64,000 nt of DNA from contig OZ038529.1 in assembly GCA_964036665.1 (NCBI GenBank), forward strand, positions 24,562,060-24,626,059. The letters are read 5' to 3'. Source of the stretch: Gordius sp. MW1. Lineage: Eukaryota > Nematomorpha > Gordioida > Gordea > Gordiidae. The position numbers were made by a program, and so were the translations under genes. Positions 23,617 to 34,261 of the stretch are shown piece after piece (the first letter of the stretch is position 1; each line of letters opens with the position of its first letter). The notes beneath the pieces are model-generated. The model did not search any database, had not been told where the DNA came from, and was given only the letters and a program-made list of their open reading frames with translations.

Positions 23617-25942
23617 ACACTACCAACGACGGTCCCAAGTCCGTGTGAAAAAAGTGGAGGGTTGGCGTCAGGTCGGAAGCCGGCTGTAAAAAGCAACTCC
23701 AAACAACATGGCAGCTTCAAATACGAGTGAAGCGCAAAAATTTGTGGCAAGTCAAAGATTGCAAGGTTATACCGGGGGAAGAAATCGCCAAACAACATCG
23801 GCCAGTTGTCCTCGATATAGCACGAAAGATTTTTCCCGAGAGGAGAAAAGTCTACACACCAAGGACTAAGTACGAAAAGCTCAAGGATGATCGTGCAAAT
23901 GAAATGTTTCACGCTCGAGCAACTCCGCTCTTGAAGGTTGCAGGCTTGGGGGGCGACATTAACAAAAGGTGGGACACCGTTGCAAATGTTCTAAAGGAAA
24001 CGGCCTTTCAAATCCTGGGACGAACTAAGGGCGGCAGAGCGCACAAGCGTGAACTATGGTGGTGGAATGACTCGGTCAAAGGGGCTATAGAAGAAAAGAA
24101 GGCGTTGTACCTACGATGGTACAAAACGAAGATAGGAGAAGACTACGTGGCATATCGTGAAGCGAAACGCAAAGCTAAGACGGCGGTTGCGATAGCGAAG
24201 AACAAGGCTTACACCGAGATGGCAAACAAGCTCGATACGAAGGGCGGCGACATAGTCATGTATAAACTCGCAAAGATTAGGGAGAAAAAAAGTCGAGATG
24301 TCGGGACACTGAAAGTCATTAAAAGCGAAGAGGGACGAACGTTGTGCAAACCGAAGGAAGTCATCAAAAGATGGAAAGACTATTTCCAAAATATGATGAA
24401 CAAAACGAATGATAGAAGACCGCTAGAGAGGGTGGAACCGAACTCCAACTTGGTTTTACCATTCCAGGCTTATGAAGTAAGAGCGCAACTAACGAAGATG
24501 CGGAAAGGGAAAGCGCTAGGTCCCGATGATTTACCGATCGAAGCTTGGCTTGGGTGCAAAGGAGAAGGAATCGACATAATGACAGGCCTATTTAACGCTA
24601 TGCTGTATGAGAGTCGTATCCCTGACCAATGGAGGGAAAGTACTATCATACCCATATACAAAGGCAAAGGAGACGCGCAGGAATGTGGCAACTTTAGAGG
24701 TATCAAGTTGACCTGCCACTCACTAAAACTACTAGAAAGGGTGATAGTGAAAAGGCTCAATGACGAAGTTTGTCTCTCGCCCAATCAGTTTGGATTCGTG
24801 GCCGGTAAATCAACGATGGATCCAATCTTTGCGTTGAAGCAGACGATGGAAAAATATGGCGACATAAGAAAGAACTTACACATGGTCTTCATCGATTTGG
24901 AAAAGGCCTACGATACGGTTCCGAGAGACTTAATATGGTGGTCCCTTAGAGCCAGAAATATACCCGAAGGATATGTTCGACTTATCAAGGAAATGTATAA
25001 TGGCGCGGTTGCATCTGTTAGGACTACCGTAGGAGAAACGAAACCCTTCCGAATAATGATTGGACTACATCAAGGGTCAGCGTTAAGCCCATTCTTGTTT
25101 AATCTAATTATGGATACAATAACAAAGGACTTGCACAAGCCAGCCCCTTGGACTATGCTATATGCCGATGATATTGTCCTATGCGATGAAACAAGAGAAG
25201 GGGTTTTTCATCAGGCGAAAAAATGGTCAGAACGTTTTTCGGAATTCGGGTTAAAGGTCAGCGAGAAGAAAACGGTTTACATGCAAACGATGGGCGGTAG
25301 TCCGCAAATGCACAAAAATGGCGGTCCAATGTACACGGAGGTTGATAAGTTCACATATCTTGGCTCGCTATTACATCAAGAGGGAGGATGTACCGCCGAA
25401 GTCCATTCTCGGATCAAGAAAGCATGGCTCAAGTGGCGCAGCATCTCCGGTGTCATGTGTGACAAAAAGATACCAATTTGGTTGAAAAGCAAGGCGTACA
25501 AAACCATCGTGCGACCGGTCTTGCTTTACGGGAGCGAAACATGGGCTGTAACCACCGCGGAGGAGAAACTTTTGCAAGTCACGGAAATGAGAATGGTGCG
25601 ATGGAGCTTAGGCTACACCAAGCTGGATCGCAAGACGAACGAATCCTTGATGACAAAGATGGGTATACAAGCGACGAAGGACTTCTTAAGAGAAAATCGA
25701 CTGCGGTGGTACGGCCATGTATTACGAAGAGAAGAGGACGATGTCACACGGCGAACGCTGGAGATGGACGTGCCTGGAAGAAGAGGAAGGGGCAGACCAC
25801 GTGCCACCTGGAAACGACTGGTCAAAAAGGATATGGACGTCAAACAAATGGAAATTGGCATGGCATTTACGCGACTCAGATGGAAGAGGCTGCTGAAAAC
25901 TTACCCCACGTCTGTGGGATTTCCAACACGATAAAGAAGAAG
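23617..25942 (+). mobile_element. RTE-type non-LTR retrotransposon, 5'-truncated, with 19-bp TSD
   Basis: A 19-bp direct repeat, ATATACAGAATTTATTCCA, flanks it at 23598-23616 and 25943-25961. The 3' end is GATAAAGAAGAAG, shared with the copy at 53928-56824. The copy begins inside the endonuclease domain, so it is 5'-truncated as is usual for LINE insertions. Its GC content is clearly higher than the surroundings. A perfect target duplication and a long open frame point to a fairly recent insertion. Confidence 0.9.
23727..25934 (+). CDS. RTE ORF2 fragment: reverse transcriptase (735 codons, open)
   Basis: This frame encodes the linker and reverse transcriptase of an RTE retrotransposon, which copies its own RNA into chromosomal DNA by target-primed reverse transcription. 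Visible RT motifs in order are KMRKGKALGPDDLPIEAW, TIIPIYKGKGD, NFRGIKLTCHSLKLLERV, NQFGFVAGKST, MVFIDLEKAYDTVPR (about residue 386), GLHQGSALSPFLFN, the catalytic YADD (about residue 479) and FTYLGSLLHQEGG. After these come RPVLLYGSETWA, ENRLRWYGHVLRR and RGRGRPRATW, typical of the RTE C terminus. The first codons (KNLWQVKDCKV) match the end of the endonuclease domain of the copy at 53928-56824, so the endonuclease is missing and the given ATG is not the native start. There are no internal stops. It cannot mobilise by itself. Confidence 0.9.
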   Translation: MKRKNLWQVKDCKVIPGEEIAKQHRPVVLDIARKIFPERRKVYTPRTKYEKLKDDRANEMFHARATPLLKVAGLGGDINKRWDTVANVLKETAFQILGRTKGGRAHKRELWWWNDSVKGAIEEKKALYLRWYKTKIGEDYVAYREAKRKAKTAVAIAKNKAYTEMANKLDTKGGDIVMYKLAKIREKKSRDVGTLKVIKSEEGRTLCKPKEVIKRWKDYFQNMMNKTNDRRPLERVEPNSNLVLPFQAYEVRAQLTKMRKGKALGPDDLPIEAWLGCKGEGIDIMTGLFNAMLYESRIPDQWRESTIIPIYKGKGDAQECGNFRGIKLTCHSLKLLERVIVKRLNDEVCLSPNQFGFVAGKSTMDPIFALKQTMEKYGDIRKNLHMVFIDLEKAYDTVPRDLIWWSLRARNIPEGYVRLIKEMYNGAVASVRTTVGETKPFRIMIGLHQGSALSPFLFNLIMDTITKDLHKPAPWTMLYADDIVLCDETREGVFHQAKKWSERFSEFGLKVSEKKTVYMQTMGGSPQMHKNGGPMYTEVDKFTYLGSLLHQEGGCTAEVHSRIKKAWLKWRSISGVMCDKKIPIWLKSKAYKTIVRPVLLYGSETWAVTTAEEKLLQVTEMRMVRWSLGYTKLDRKTNESLMTKMGIQATKDFLRENRLRWYGHVLRREEDDVTRRTLEMDVPGRRGRGRPRATWKRLVKKDMDVKQMEIGMAFTRLRWKRLLKTYPTSVGFPTR

Positions 25943-26290
25943 ATATACAGAATTTATTCCATCTACATTTTGCCTTACTTTTCATTCTAGTAAGTTTACT
26001 TATCTTTAATTTAAAATCTTACTAAATTCTTTACATAGGAATTTATTTCATCTACATTTGTATTTTGTGTTGTTACAAACTTTTGATTCTAGTAAGTTTA
26101 TTTATCTTTAATTAAAAATCTTACTAAATTCTTTACCTAGGTCAATTTGTTCCATCTACATTTGTATTTTGTATTGTTATAAACTTTTGATTCTAGGAAG
26201 TTTATTTATTTTAAATTAAAACATCACACTAAGTTCTTTACATAGGTCATTTTATTCCATCTACATTTTGTTTTTTGTGTTGTTACAAAA
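25943..26290. repeat. Tandem repeat, about three ~115-bp units
   Basis: Three diverged units contain CATTTGTATTTTGTGTTGTTACAAACTTTTGATTCTAGTAAGTTTA-type sequence and AATCTTACTAAATTCTTTACATAGG. A further partial unit lies upstream of the RTE insertion (about 23555-23597), so the RTE interrupted this array. Confidence 0.65.
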
Positions 26291-26707
26291 AAATGTTTAA
26301 AGAAACCTACCATGATGGACCTTTAAATTCCTAGGTGAAAATTCTTGGAAATCATGTGGGTTTTATTTGCACAATGATTAATTTATCTGAAAAGTACAAA
26401 TGTATCCTCATTTAGAAAATGGTGGCCTAACATGTCAGCTACTACAAATAAATATGTTACACCATGTCAAATATGTGTTTTCTATGTTTGTTTTTATTTA
26501 CATTATATGTGTTATATATCGCTTCTGTCCAAAATAACGACAGTTTATAATACTGACAACCTATCAAATTCATAGACAATTTCGCAACTAAAATTTATAG
26601 GATATGTCACATATCTTAAGTAAACAACCAATCATTATAACGTTCATTTTACCGTTTATTTTAAAATTTTACCATATCACAAAGTGCAATATTTTTAATT
26701 ATTATTC

Positions 26708-28560
26708 ATGCCTACAATCCCTTGTTACTTATTACGTATCCCAAAATGTTACTTCCTTCTTGGAAATGTTTTTCATTTATTTTCAAATTTATATTATCTA
26801 GGCCAGAATAATCTCCCATCTATCTCTGCATCTAATCAACTGCTGCTTCGAGCCTTAATTGTGCAAGGACAGCCACAAAGTATTGTATTGCTTAATTTTT
26901 TTGTGATCTTTTAGACCAGCAAAGTGTGGCCACTCCTAATACACAAAGAAGCCAGTCAATAGGTGTTTCTACCAACTATCCGAGAATACTGCCTAGAGTT
27001 TTAGTTAGGCAAGAACAGCCACAAAGTATTGTATTGCTTAATTTTTTTTTAATCTTTTAGACCAGCAAAGTGTGGCCACTCCTAATACACAAAGAAGCCA
27101 GTCAATAGGTATTTCTACCAACTATATGAGAATACTGCCTACAGTTTTAGTTAGGCAAGAACAGCCACAAAGTATTGTATTGCTTAATTTTTTTTAATCT
27201 TTTAGACCAGCAAAGTGTGGCCACTCCTAATACACAAAGAAGCCAGTCAATAGGTGTTTCTACCAACTATCCGAGAATACTGCCTAGAGTTTTAGTTAGG
27301 CAAGAACAGCCACAAAGTATTGTATTGCTTAATTTTTTTTTAATCTTTTAGACCAGCAAAGTGTGGCCACTCCTAATACACAAAGAAGCCAGTCAATAGG
27401 TATTTCTACCAACTATATGAGAATACTGCCTACAGTTTTAATTAGGCAAGAACAGCCACAAAGTATTGTATTGCTTAATTTTTTTTAATCTTTTAGACCA
27501 GCAAAGTGTGGCCACTCCTGATACACAAAGAAGCCAGTCAATAGGTGTTTCTACCAACTATCCGAGAATACTGCCTAGAATTTTAGTTAGGCAAGAACAG
27601 CCACAAAGTATTGTATTGCTTAATTTTTTTTAAATCTTTTAGACCAGCAAAGTGTGGCCACTCCTAATACACAAAGAAGCCAGTCAATAGGTGTTTCTAC
27701 CAACTTTCCGAGAATACTGCCTAGAGTTTTAGTTAGGCAAGAACAGCCATAAAGTATTGTATTGCTTAATTTTTTTAAATCTTTTAGACCAGCAAAGTGT
27801 GGCCACTCCTAATACACAAAGAAGCCAGTCAATAGGTGTTCCTACCAACTATATGAGAATACTGCCTACAGTTTTAGTTAGGCAAGAACAGCCACAAAGT
27901 ATTGTATTGCTTAATTTTTTTTAATCTTTTAGACCAGCAAAGTGTGGCCACTCCTAATACACAACGAAGCCAGTCAATAGGTGTTTCTACCAACTATCCG
28001 AAAATACTGCCGAGAGTTTTAATTAGGCAAGAACAGCCACAAAGTATTGTATTGTTTAATTTTTCTAATATTTTTTTAGACCAGCAAAGTGTGGCCACTC
28101 CTAATACACAAATAAGCCATTTCATACCTACTGATAATCCACAAATTATGGATGTTACCAATCAAATGGACAGAGGTATTTTTTGATATTATACTACTTA
28201 GTTATTTTTTATTTATTTCATTCATCTTCACAAAATATGTATTTTTATCTAAGATTCAACTAATTTATATTTATTAATCTAGTGTCTTGCCCAGAATATC
28301 TTAGGCCCCAAAAAGGAGGATTACTCTTGTATTACTCCTCATACCTATATATGACAAGTCAAAAGAGGCCTACTGCCTCTTGCCCTTCAACAGCTTCAGA
28401 GTGTGAATGGCATATCATTACCTTATTACAAAAAAATTTGCCTAGTGTTTCTAATATTTTACATGAACGAGACACAAGTCAAGTCTTTATACTTACAATA
28501 GTTATACCAAAAAAAAGTCTTCAATGTATGTTGTTAAGTATCAATACAGTAAAGTTTTAA
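26708..28560 (+). CDS. Tandem-exon repeat protein encoded in the inverted-repeat element (copy 1)
   Basis: No family is recognised. Exon 26802-26879 is followed by eight 111-nt exons at 26915, 27061, 27206, 27352, 27497, 27643, 27788 and 27933. A 96-nt exon (28080-28175) and a last exon (28283-28560) then end at TAA. The small introns are 34-36 nt, begin GTATTGTATTG (one GTATTGTATTGT) and end in TTTTAG or TTTTTAG. Every intron is phase 1. The repeat is 37 residues, beginning NQQSVATPNTQ and ending VLVRQEQPQ, rich in Q, S, T, N and P. Two unit types alternate (NYPRILPR and NYMRILPT). The terminal part contains SCPEYLRPQKGG and SECEWHIITLLQKN. The start is uncertain: ATG at 26708 can join in frame through a donor GTTACT at about 26748. 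One unit has a stop (TAA at 27750-27752), so full-length translation would need that exon to be skipped. Confidence 0.6.
26915..28079 (+). repeat. Exon-plus-intron tandem array, 145-147-bp period, eight full units
   Basis: Unit starts at 26915, 27061, 27206, 27352, 27497, 27643, 27788, 27933 and (terminal, diverged) 28080 give periods of 146, 145, 146, 145, 146, 145, 145 and 147. The exon part is invariant in length; period changes come from the T run in the intron. Exon sequences are over 95 percent identical by eye. Type order is P, M, P, M, P, P, M, P, then the terminal unit, where P and M denote CTATCCGAG versus CTATATGAG variants. This suggests expansion partly by two-unit steps. Confidence 0.85.
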
Positions 28561-29339
28561 AATAAATTAAGATTTGCAAAATTACTAATTTTTAAATGTG
28601 AAACTTTTAATTTAAAATCTCTGGCAAGAGATTGCACAAAATACTGAGCTGAGATAAGAGTTTAAAGTTTGAAATGCTATAAAGTCTAAACATATTGATA
28701 TTTCTTGAAATTAAGTTTGGTAAAAATAAAAATTTTCACATTCTTAAAAAAGTTATTGATAGTTAACAGATTTTCACAACTTACTATAAAATTTTCTAAT
28801 TAGATCTTTTTAAAACAAGAACAAGATTTTAAAGCATTTTTTCCTAGGCTCTTTTGTAAGCATTAAATGTAAAAATTGGGTAAGAGTTTCATCAATTATC
28901 TTATATATCAATATAACATTAGACCAATAAGTAAACATTTGTTGAGGTGGATAAAAATAGACATAGTTAGTGATTCAGGTATAAATAAATTTGCTTAAAA
29001 AAAAAACCAAAAACTTAAAAGCTTATTTAATCACATGCACATTAATACTAATAATAATGATCCCTTTACAATCTTTAAGAATCTAATTAAGTTATATAGC
29101 ATCATAAACTGTATAAATAATTTCTATTTAATCTAATGGCAAGAGAGATTGCCCTTTTAAAATTTAATATGTTTTCTATTAAAGTACAAAAAAACTTTAG
29201 CAAATACCTTATATGTTTAAGCTGAGATTATACTCTCAAACTATATCAATTATCATCCTAAATATTCCATTAATCACCTTGTAAACAAGAATCTAAAGGC
29301 ATGAGATAGCACTCGGATGATATCCTTTATATAATACCT
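28561..29339. other. AT-rich interior of copy 1, no further gene seen
   Basis: This stretch is mirrored almost exactly at about 36960-37740, which shows it belongs to the element. No long frame is present on either strand. Confidence 0.55.
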
Positions 29340-29705
29340 AAATTTATTATATATTGCTTAATTATACACCACCCTATACCAAACTAAGTGTATTAATTAA
29401 TTATATAATTTAGTATTTAATATATTAAGTACGTATAAATTGCTTTTAAATTATTACATATATTTTATTATATACACTTAATTATATACCACCCTTTACC
29501 AGACTAACTTTTTTATTAATTATATAATCTAGTATTGAATATATTAAGTATGTATGAATTGCTTTTAAATAATTACATATATTTTATTATAAACACTTAA
29601 TTATATACCACCCTATACCAAATAATTTGTGTTTATTAATTATATAATTTAGTGTATAATATATTATATTAAATACGTAGTAATTGCTTATATATAATTC
29701 TAAAA
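29340..29705. repeat. Three ~120-bp tandem units at the inner end of copy 1
   Basis: Each unit contains AATTATATACCACCCT(A/T)TACCA and TATATTAAGTACGTA...AATTGCTTTTAAAT. The same three-unit array is present in inverted orientation at about 36590-36960. Confidence 0.7.
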
Positions 29706-32213
29706 AAGAAAAATCTACATGTACCCTTTCCAAAGGTCCCCTAAGTCGCAGCTCTAGCAGCTTAATTTCTATAGAGCGCTGGAACATTAGACTTGCATAA
29801 GTCACACCGTCTAAATCCGCCCTTAAATGTTTTTCGAGATTCCAGGCCACTACAGACGAAAGCCTTTATTTATACGTACCAAAATGTTATGCAACATTTC
29901 TAAATTGATGGTTACATCGGGTACAACTACCTTATCGGCTCTTTTGAACTACCGTCTTTAAAACTGCTGCGGCAACTCTTATGGCGTTTCCTTGTCCAAT
30001 TAAAATCTTTTTGACAACACTAATATCCCTATCAGTGTTGCAAGTAGCAGAGATGTCTTCCATATCTACGATTTTACGGCATTTATTACGTGACCGCCAA
30101 CTATTTCGCATGCCAATGGAGTCTCTTACGATCTTGTATTTTCCGGACATAACCTAGACAAAACATCGGCCAATCCGTTATCCTCTCCCTTACGATAAAT
30201 CAACGTTAGTGTAGAAATATTTAACACTAACAACCAACGTTGTAATCGGGGGACATCAACATTTCAGTGTTACCTTTCCAAAACAAGCCTCTCAATGGTT
30301 TATGGCCTGTATAGACGATGAATCTTTTACTTTTCAAATCCCTACATCTCAGCCCATACACAGCAAAAGCTTCTTTTTCTTTGAGAGAGTACTTAAGTTA
30401 GGCCTAATTTAATTTTTTGGCGAAATACATTACCGGATGCTCAACTTTATCCTCAAGCCAACATAATTCACCTCCCACGCCATTATTTAATGCTTCAACC
30501 ACCAAAACATGCTTTTTTGAAGCGACAAACCAAACCAATACCGGTTTCTCTAATAAAGTTTTGCGTAACGTGAATAAAAAGTCGTTCTCAAATTGCGTCC
30601 ATTTAAATTTCACGTTATCTTTGATTAATTCTTTCAAAGGACTTGACCACCGATTAGAATCAGAAATAAACCGATAACAATAAATTATCATTCCCAAAAA
30701 ACGACTTCAATTTCTTTTTATTACTCGGCGCTATTAAATGCTCTAAATCTCTTAATTAATACCGGGCAAATCGTACCTTTACCTAACACGTGTCCCAAAT
30801 ACGTAATATCCTGCAACAAAAAACACATTTTTCGCTGATAACCATGGACCTTTATTTTTATTAAGTTTAAAACCATGTCGAGACGTTGTGCTTGTTTTTA
30901 GTCGATCAAGTAACCAAGATATCGTCAAATAATAGATTACACTCTCCATGTTAGCAAACATGGAGGCCATGGTTTTGAGAAATCGGCGCTGACACACTAT
31001 GACCGAAAGATAATATTTTAAAAGCAAACACCCCTTGGTTAGTGTTAATACTTAAAATGAACGCCGTTTTGCAATCAACCTTTAACTGCAAATATACTTT
31101 TGCAAGGTCTAATTTTTCTAATCTGGGTATTAGATATCTGACGTCGACCACATATTTACTGACCGTTAAATCGGCGCATACTTTAATTTAATTGACATAT
31201 CCGTTTTCTTAAATGGAACTAGCGGTGTAGCCCATTCGTAAATTTTAACGTGTTCTATTACGTCCTCGACTAGAAATTTATACAAAACCTGTTTTACGTG
31301 TTCACGCCACAAAAATAAAACACGCCTCGCTGGGCAAAGTTGAGCATTCTTTTTAAGTCTAATGGAAAAAATGCCATCTTTTAAGCAACCTAGCCTAACA
31401 GTGCATATTTTTCTTAAATTCGATCTCTTGAACCCTTTTATATAGTAAGTATATTAAATTTGGCACCCCAAGCCCTACCCGGATTTTCAAAGGGACTTTA
31501 CACCTAGCCGTCAACAACGGCAATTTACAAGGGATAGATTAAATTTCCTACCTTTCTAATTACGGGTTTAAGGCAAAGCCTATCACACACACCCCACCAA
31601 TTATTTAACGGACCCAATTTCCAAGACAATCCTAAAATACTTTCCACCCTTTCCTTCGCAAGATATGACAAACGTTATATTTCGTCACCTGCGCGAACCC
31701 AGATCCAGATACAACTAGTTAATTGGATACAATAACCATTAACTTGCCTAGCTAAAACATCGGAATTCAATAAACTGTGCGACAGTCATGACATTTTAAA
31801 TTCTGACTCAGCCATCAAAAATTATAAAATGCGAACAGGCCTTAAAATTCTTATAATCATTGAGAAAATTTGACGGTAAAATAATAGGAGAACAATTATT
31901 TACATTTTTAAGCTTTTTTTACAATTTTAACTTTCTAGTCAATCGCTGACATTTCTCTGATCCAACCTACTTTTTTATTACTATTACCTGCACACCAGCA
32001 TCAACACCTAATATATGACGGACCTGCCTCGTATTCTCGCCTATCGCTAACATTATCACCTCTAGTTCTCTTACCATCCCTAAACCAAGTCCCATTAAAA
32101 TTATTACTCTAGAATGAAAGGATGGATCGTAAGAGTCTTACGATCCATCCTTTCCTCCTACAATTTTTCATTAAATGACCCGATTTTCTACAACAAAACA
32201 CACCTTGAATCAT
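29706..32213 (-). pseudogene. Ty3/gypsy remnant 2 (gag to integrase), heavily decayed
   Basis: Read on the minus strand, the far end (about 32205-32155) has a CCHC-like zinc knuckle, CCRKSGHLMKNC, lacking its first Cys. RT pieces follow: CPARRVLFLWREHVKQVL, EWATPLVPFKKTD (about 31350-31210), RLEKLDLAKVYLQL and FGHSVSAPI (31150-30970). RNase H shows FKWTQFENDF, VGGELCWLEDKVEHPVMYF (30690-30410) and VYTGHKPLRGLF (about 30330), in which Gly replaces the catalytic Asp. The integrase edge has LHNILV...WPGISKNI (about 29900-29830) and RGPLERVHVDFSFLE (about 29745-29705). Many stops break it. It resembles remnant 1. No LTRs were found, and it stops where the element copies begin. Confidence 0.8.
32116..32154. 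repeat. Perfect 19-bp inverted repeat with 1-nt centre
   Basis: GAAAGGATGGATCGTAAGA (32116-32134), a single G, then its exact reverse complement (32136-32154). It lies just after the decayed zinc knuckle of gypsy remnant 2. A perfect palindrome inside a badly decayed gene is unexpected and probably a recent local event. Confidence 0.85.
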
Positions 32214-32331
32214 GTTCAAAATAACGACAGTTCATAATACTGACAGCCTAACAAATTAGACATTAAATCTAAAATTAAAATTAGCAAAAAATATATGAAC
32301 ATATGTTTAAACAAATAATTGTATATAATAC

Positions 32332-32481
32332 TAAAACAAAGCTTGAAGTTCCGATTTATAGTTTATTCAAATATAACATAAGATCATAATAATCCGCAAT
32401 TGATTACATTGTCACGTGTTAATGCCATGTTGTTTTATATAAATATGTTTAGGTAATAACATTGTATAATCATTTATTACA
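32332..32481 (-). repeat. 3' LTR of gypsy element 3
   Basis: 150 bp, nearly identical to 36434-36583. It contains CACGTGTTAATGCCATG-type sequence and differs at only a few positions (for example AGTTTATTCAAA versus AGTACATTCAGA). Confidence 0.9.
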
Positions 32482-32507
32482 TTTCCCTTCGCTAATTTAA
32501 GTTAGAA

Positions 32508-34260
32508 CTAAATTTCTTGAATAAGCCGCTTAGGAGGATGTATTTCTCGATTTGACCTTCGAGGCCCTGTGCTTTCTGTAACGATATCTTCAACGCCTTC
32601 GTCATCGCAATTTATTTCGTCATCGCTCTCTTCTCTAACATTCTTGGCTGGCTGGTATCGTTCCCTTAGCTGGTCACTATGCTTTTTCACGGTTCTATTC
32701 ATCGTATCGACCACGTAGGAATAAGGTCCATTTCGCTTAAGGACTTTCCCCAGCCGCCATCCTTTTTTGATCTCAATTTTTTACCCATAGAGCCTGACCT
32801 GGAATCTCTGGTAACAGCTTTGTCCCTTTGCCTGTTTTCACTTTTCTTTGTGTTTTGTTCTATGTAATTGCCGACTGTTGGTTGTATCCAATCGAGTGAC
32901 GTTTTAGGTTTCTCCCCATCATCACTTTCGACGGTGTTCTCGCAGTTGATGAGTGTTCACTGATTCTATACCCCATCAACACGTCAAGCATACATGACTC
33001 GGGATCTTTGGTATATTTCCTGCATGCTTGATATCTGCTCTTTATAGTTCTAATAGCTCTTTCCACCAATCCATTTGTTTTTGGATGATATGGCGTAGAT
33101 CTGATGTGTTTTATGTTTAAAATTTGCAAAATTGTTCCATTTCGTAATTTTGAAACTGAGGACCGTTGTCTGTAACGATCTGTTTTGGAACTCCCCATCT
33201 TGCAAACCATTGGCGCATGGTTTTAATGGTCGTTGTAGTGGTGGAGCTATTTTGTAGCTGCACTTCGACCCATTTTGAATATGAATCAACAGCTATGCAC
33301 CAAAAATATCCATCTATGGGACCCGCGTAGTCCATATGTATACGTTCCCAAGGCTGTTCTGTTACATTCCACGAATACAGTTGAATTCGGGCTTGTTGCA
33401 TCTATTTTTTTGACATCCGATGCACTTCTGTACGTAGGTTTCAATATCCTTATCTGACTGAGGCCAGGTAACATAAAGTCGTGCAATCGATTTCATTGAA
33501 CTAATTCCTGGGTGGCCCTTGTGGATGAGTTTTAAAATAGAAAGTCTTAAGTAAGTTGGAATGACAAGTAATCCGTTGGCGTAAATGATGCCTTTATCTT
33601 CTTCTATCTCATTTCTTTTGTTATAATAAAAACTTAGTTCTTTAGGTATCATATTTTTGTTCAACGGCCAACCTTTATTTACAAATGTTTTTACTTTCTT
33701 TAAAACTTTGTCTTTTTGAGATTCTTTCATTAAAATGTCCCTGTCTAATTGCATGTCATTGAGATTCAGTATACGAATGTGACTAATGGAATTACTTCTA
33801 CACTCTTTGATTTCTAACTCATTGGCAGTAACTGGTAGTCGTGAGGTGCATCAGCAATTTTGTTTTCTTTACCCGGAATATACTCAATGGTGTAATCATA
33901 TGCCGACATCTTCCAGGCCCACCTAATGAGTCGATTATTGTTTATTTTTGGCAAGTCTCTTGACTCGCCAATCAATCTTTCAAGTGGCTTATGGTCAGTT
34001 CTTAACACAAATTTTCTTCCATACAAATACATATGGAACTTTTCAATACCACACAGTAGGGCTCTTGCTTCTCTATCAATTGGGGCATAATGCTTTTCAC
34101 CATCGATTAAAGTTCTTGAAGCGTAGGCTATTGGCCTTTTACCCGAGTTCACTGTGTGATATAAAACAGCTCCAAAACCATTTTCGGACGCATCACATTC
34201 TAAAATTATTGGAGAGATTTTGAATACGGAATTAATGTAGATTGATCGGAGAGCAATGAT
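32508..34260 (-). pseudogene. Gypsy 3 RNase H and integrase, frameshifted
   Basis: RNase H (34152-33814) has KRPIAYASRTL, LRTDHKPLERLI and YIPGKENKIADA. The integrase zinc-binding part (33754-33362) has HKGHPGISSMKSIARLYVTW and CIGCQ. The core has WERIHMDYAGPID, DSYSKWVEV and TDNGPQFQN. Its catalytic glutamate is in YHPKTNGLVERAIRTIK, in a shifted frame (33210-32860). The C-terminal tail (32714-32508) is acidic then basic, with SNREIHPPKRL. At least two frame changes lie between domains. Confidence 0.85.
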
Positions 34261-34261
34261 T

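Larger units (their letters stand above)
26520..29705 (+). mobile_element. Unclassified transposon-like element, copy 1 (left arm of 12.9-kb palindrome)
   Basis: It starts CGCTTCTGTCCAAAATAACG, identical to the outer end of the inverted copy at 39413. From here to about 29705 it is the reverse complement of 39413 down to about 36590, apart from small gaps and a different number of tandem units. It carries a spliced repeat-protein gene (26708-28560), an AT-rich middle and three ~120-bp tandem units near its inner end. The inner end is cut off at about 29705 where gypsy remnant 2 begins. No DDE transposase or polymerase is visible, so the class is unknown. Copy 2 shows the complete element is about 2.9 kb with ~44-bp terminal inverted repeats. 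Confidence 0.75.

Noticed and set aside
25371-25985. Overlapping frames on both strands within the RTE ORF
   Set aside because: They are shadows of the 735-codon reverse-transcriptase frame and have no features of their own.
26915-28079. CRISPR-like array of regular repeats
   Set aside because: The repeats are 111 nt, nearly identical and separated by near-identical short segments with GT...AG ends. There are no unique spacers, and the context is a eukaryotic element.
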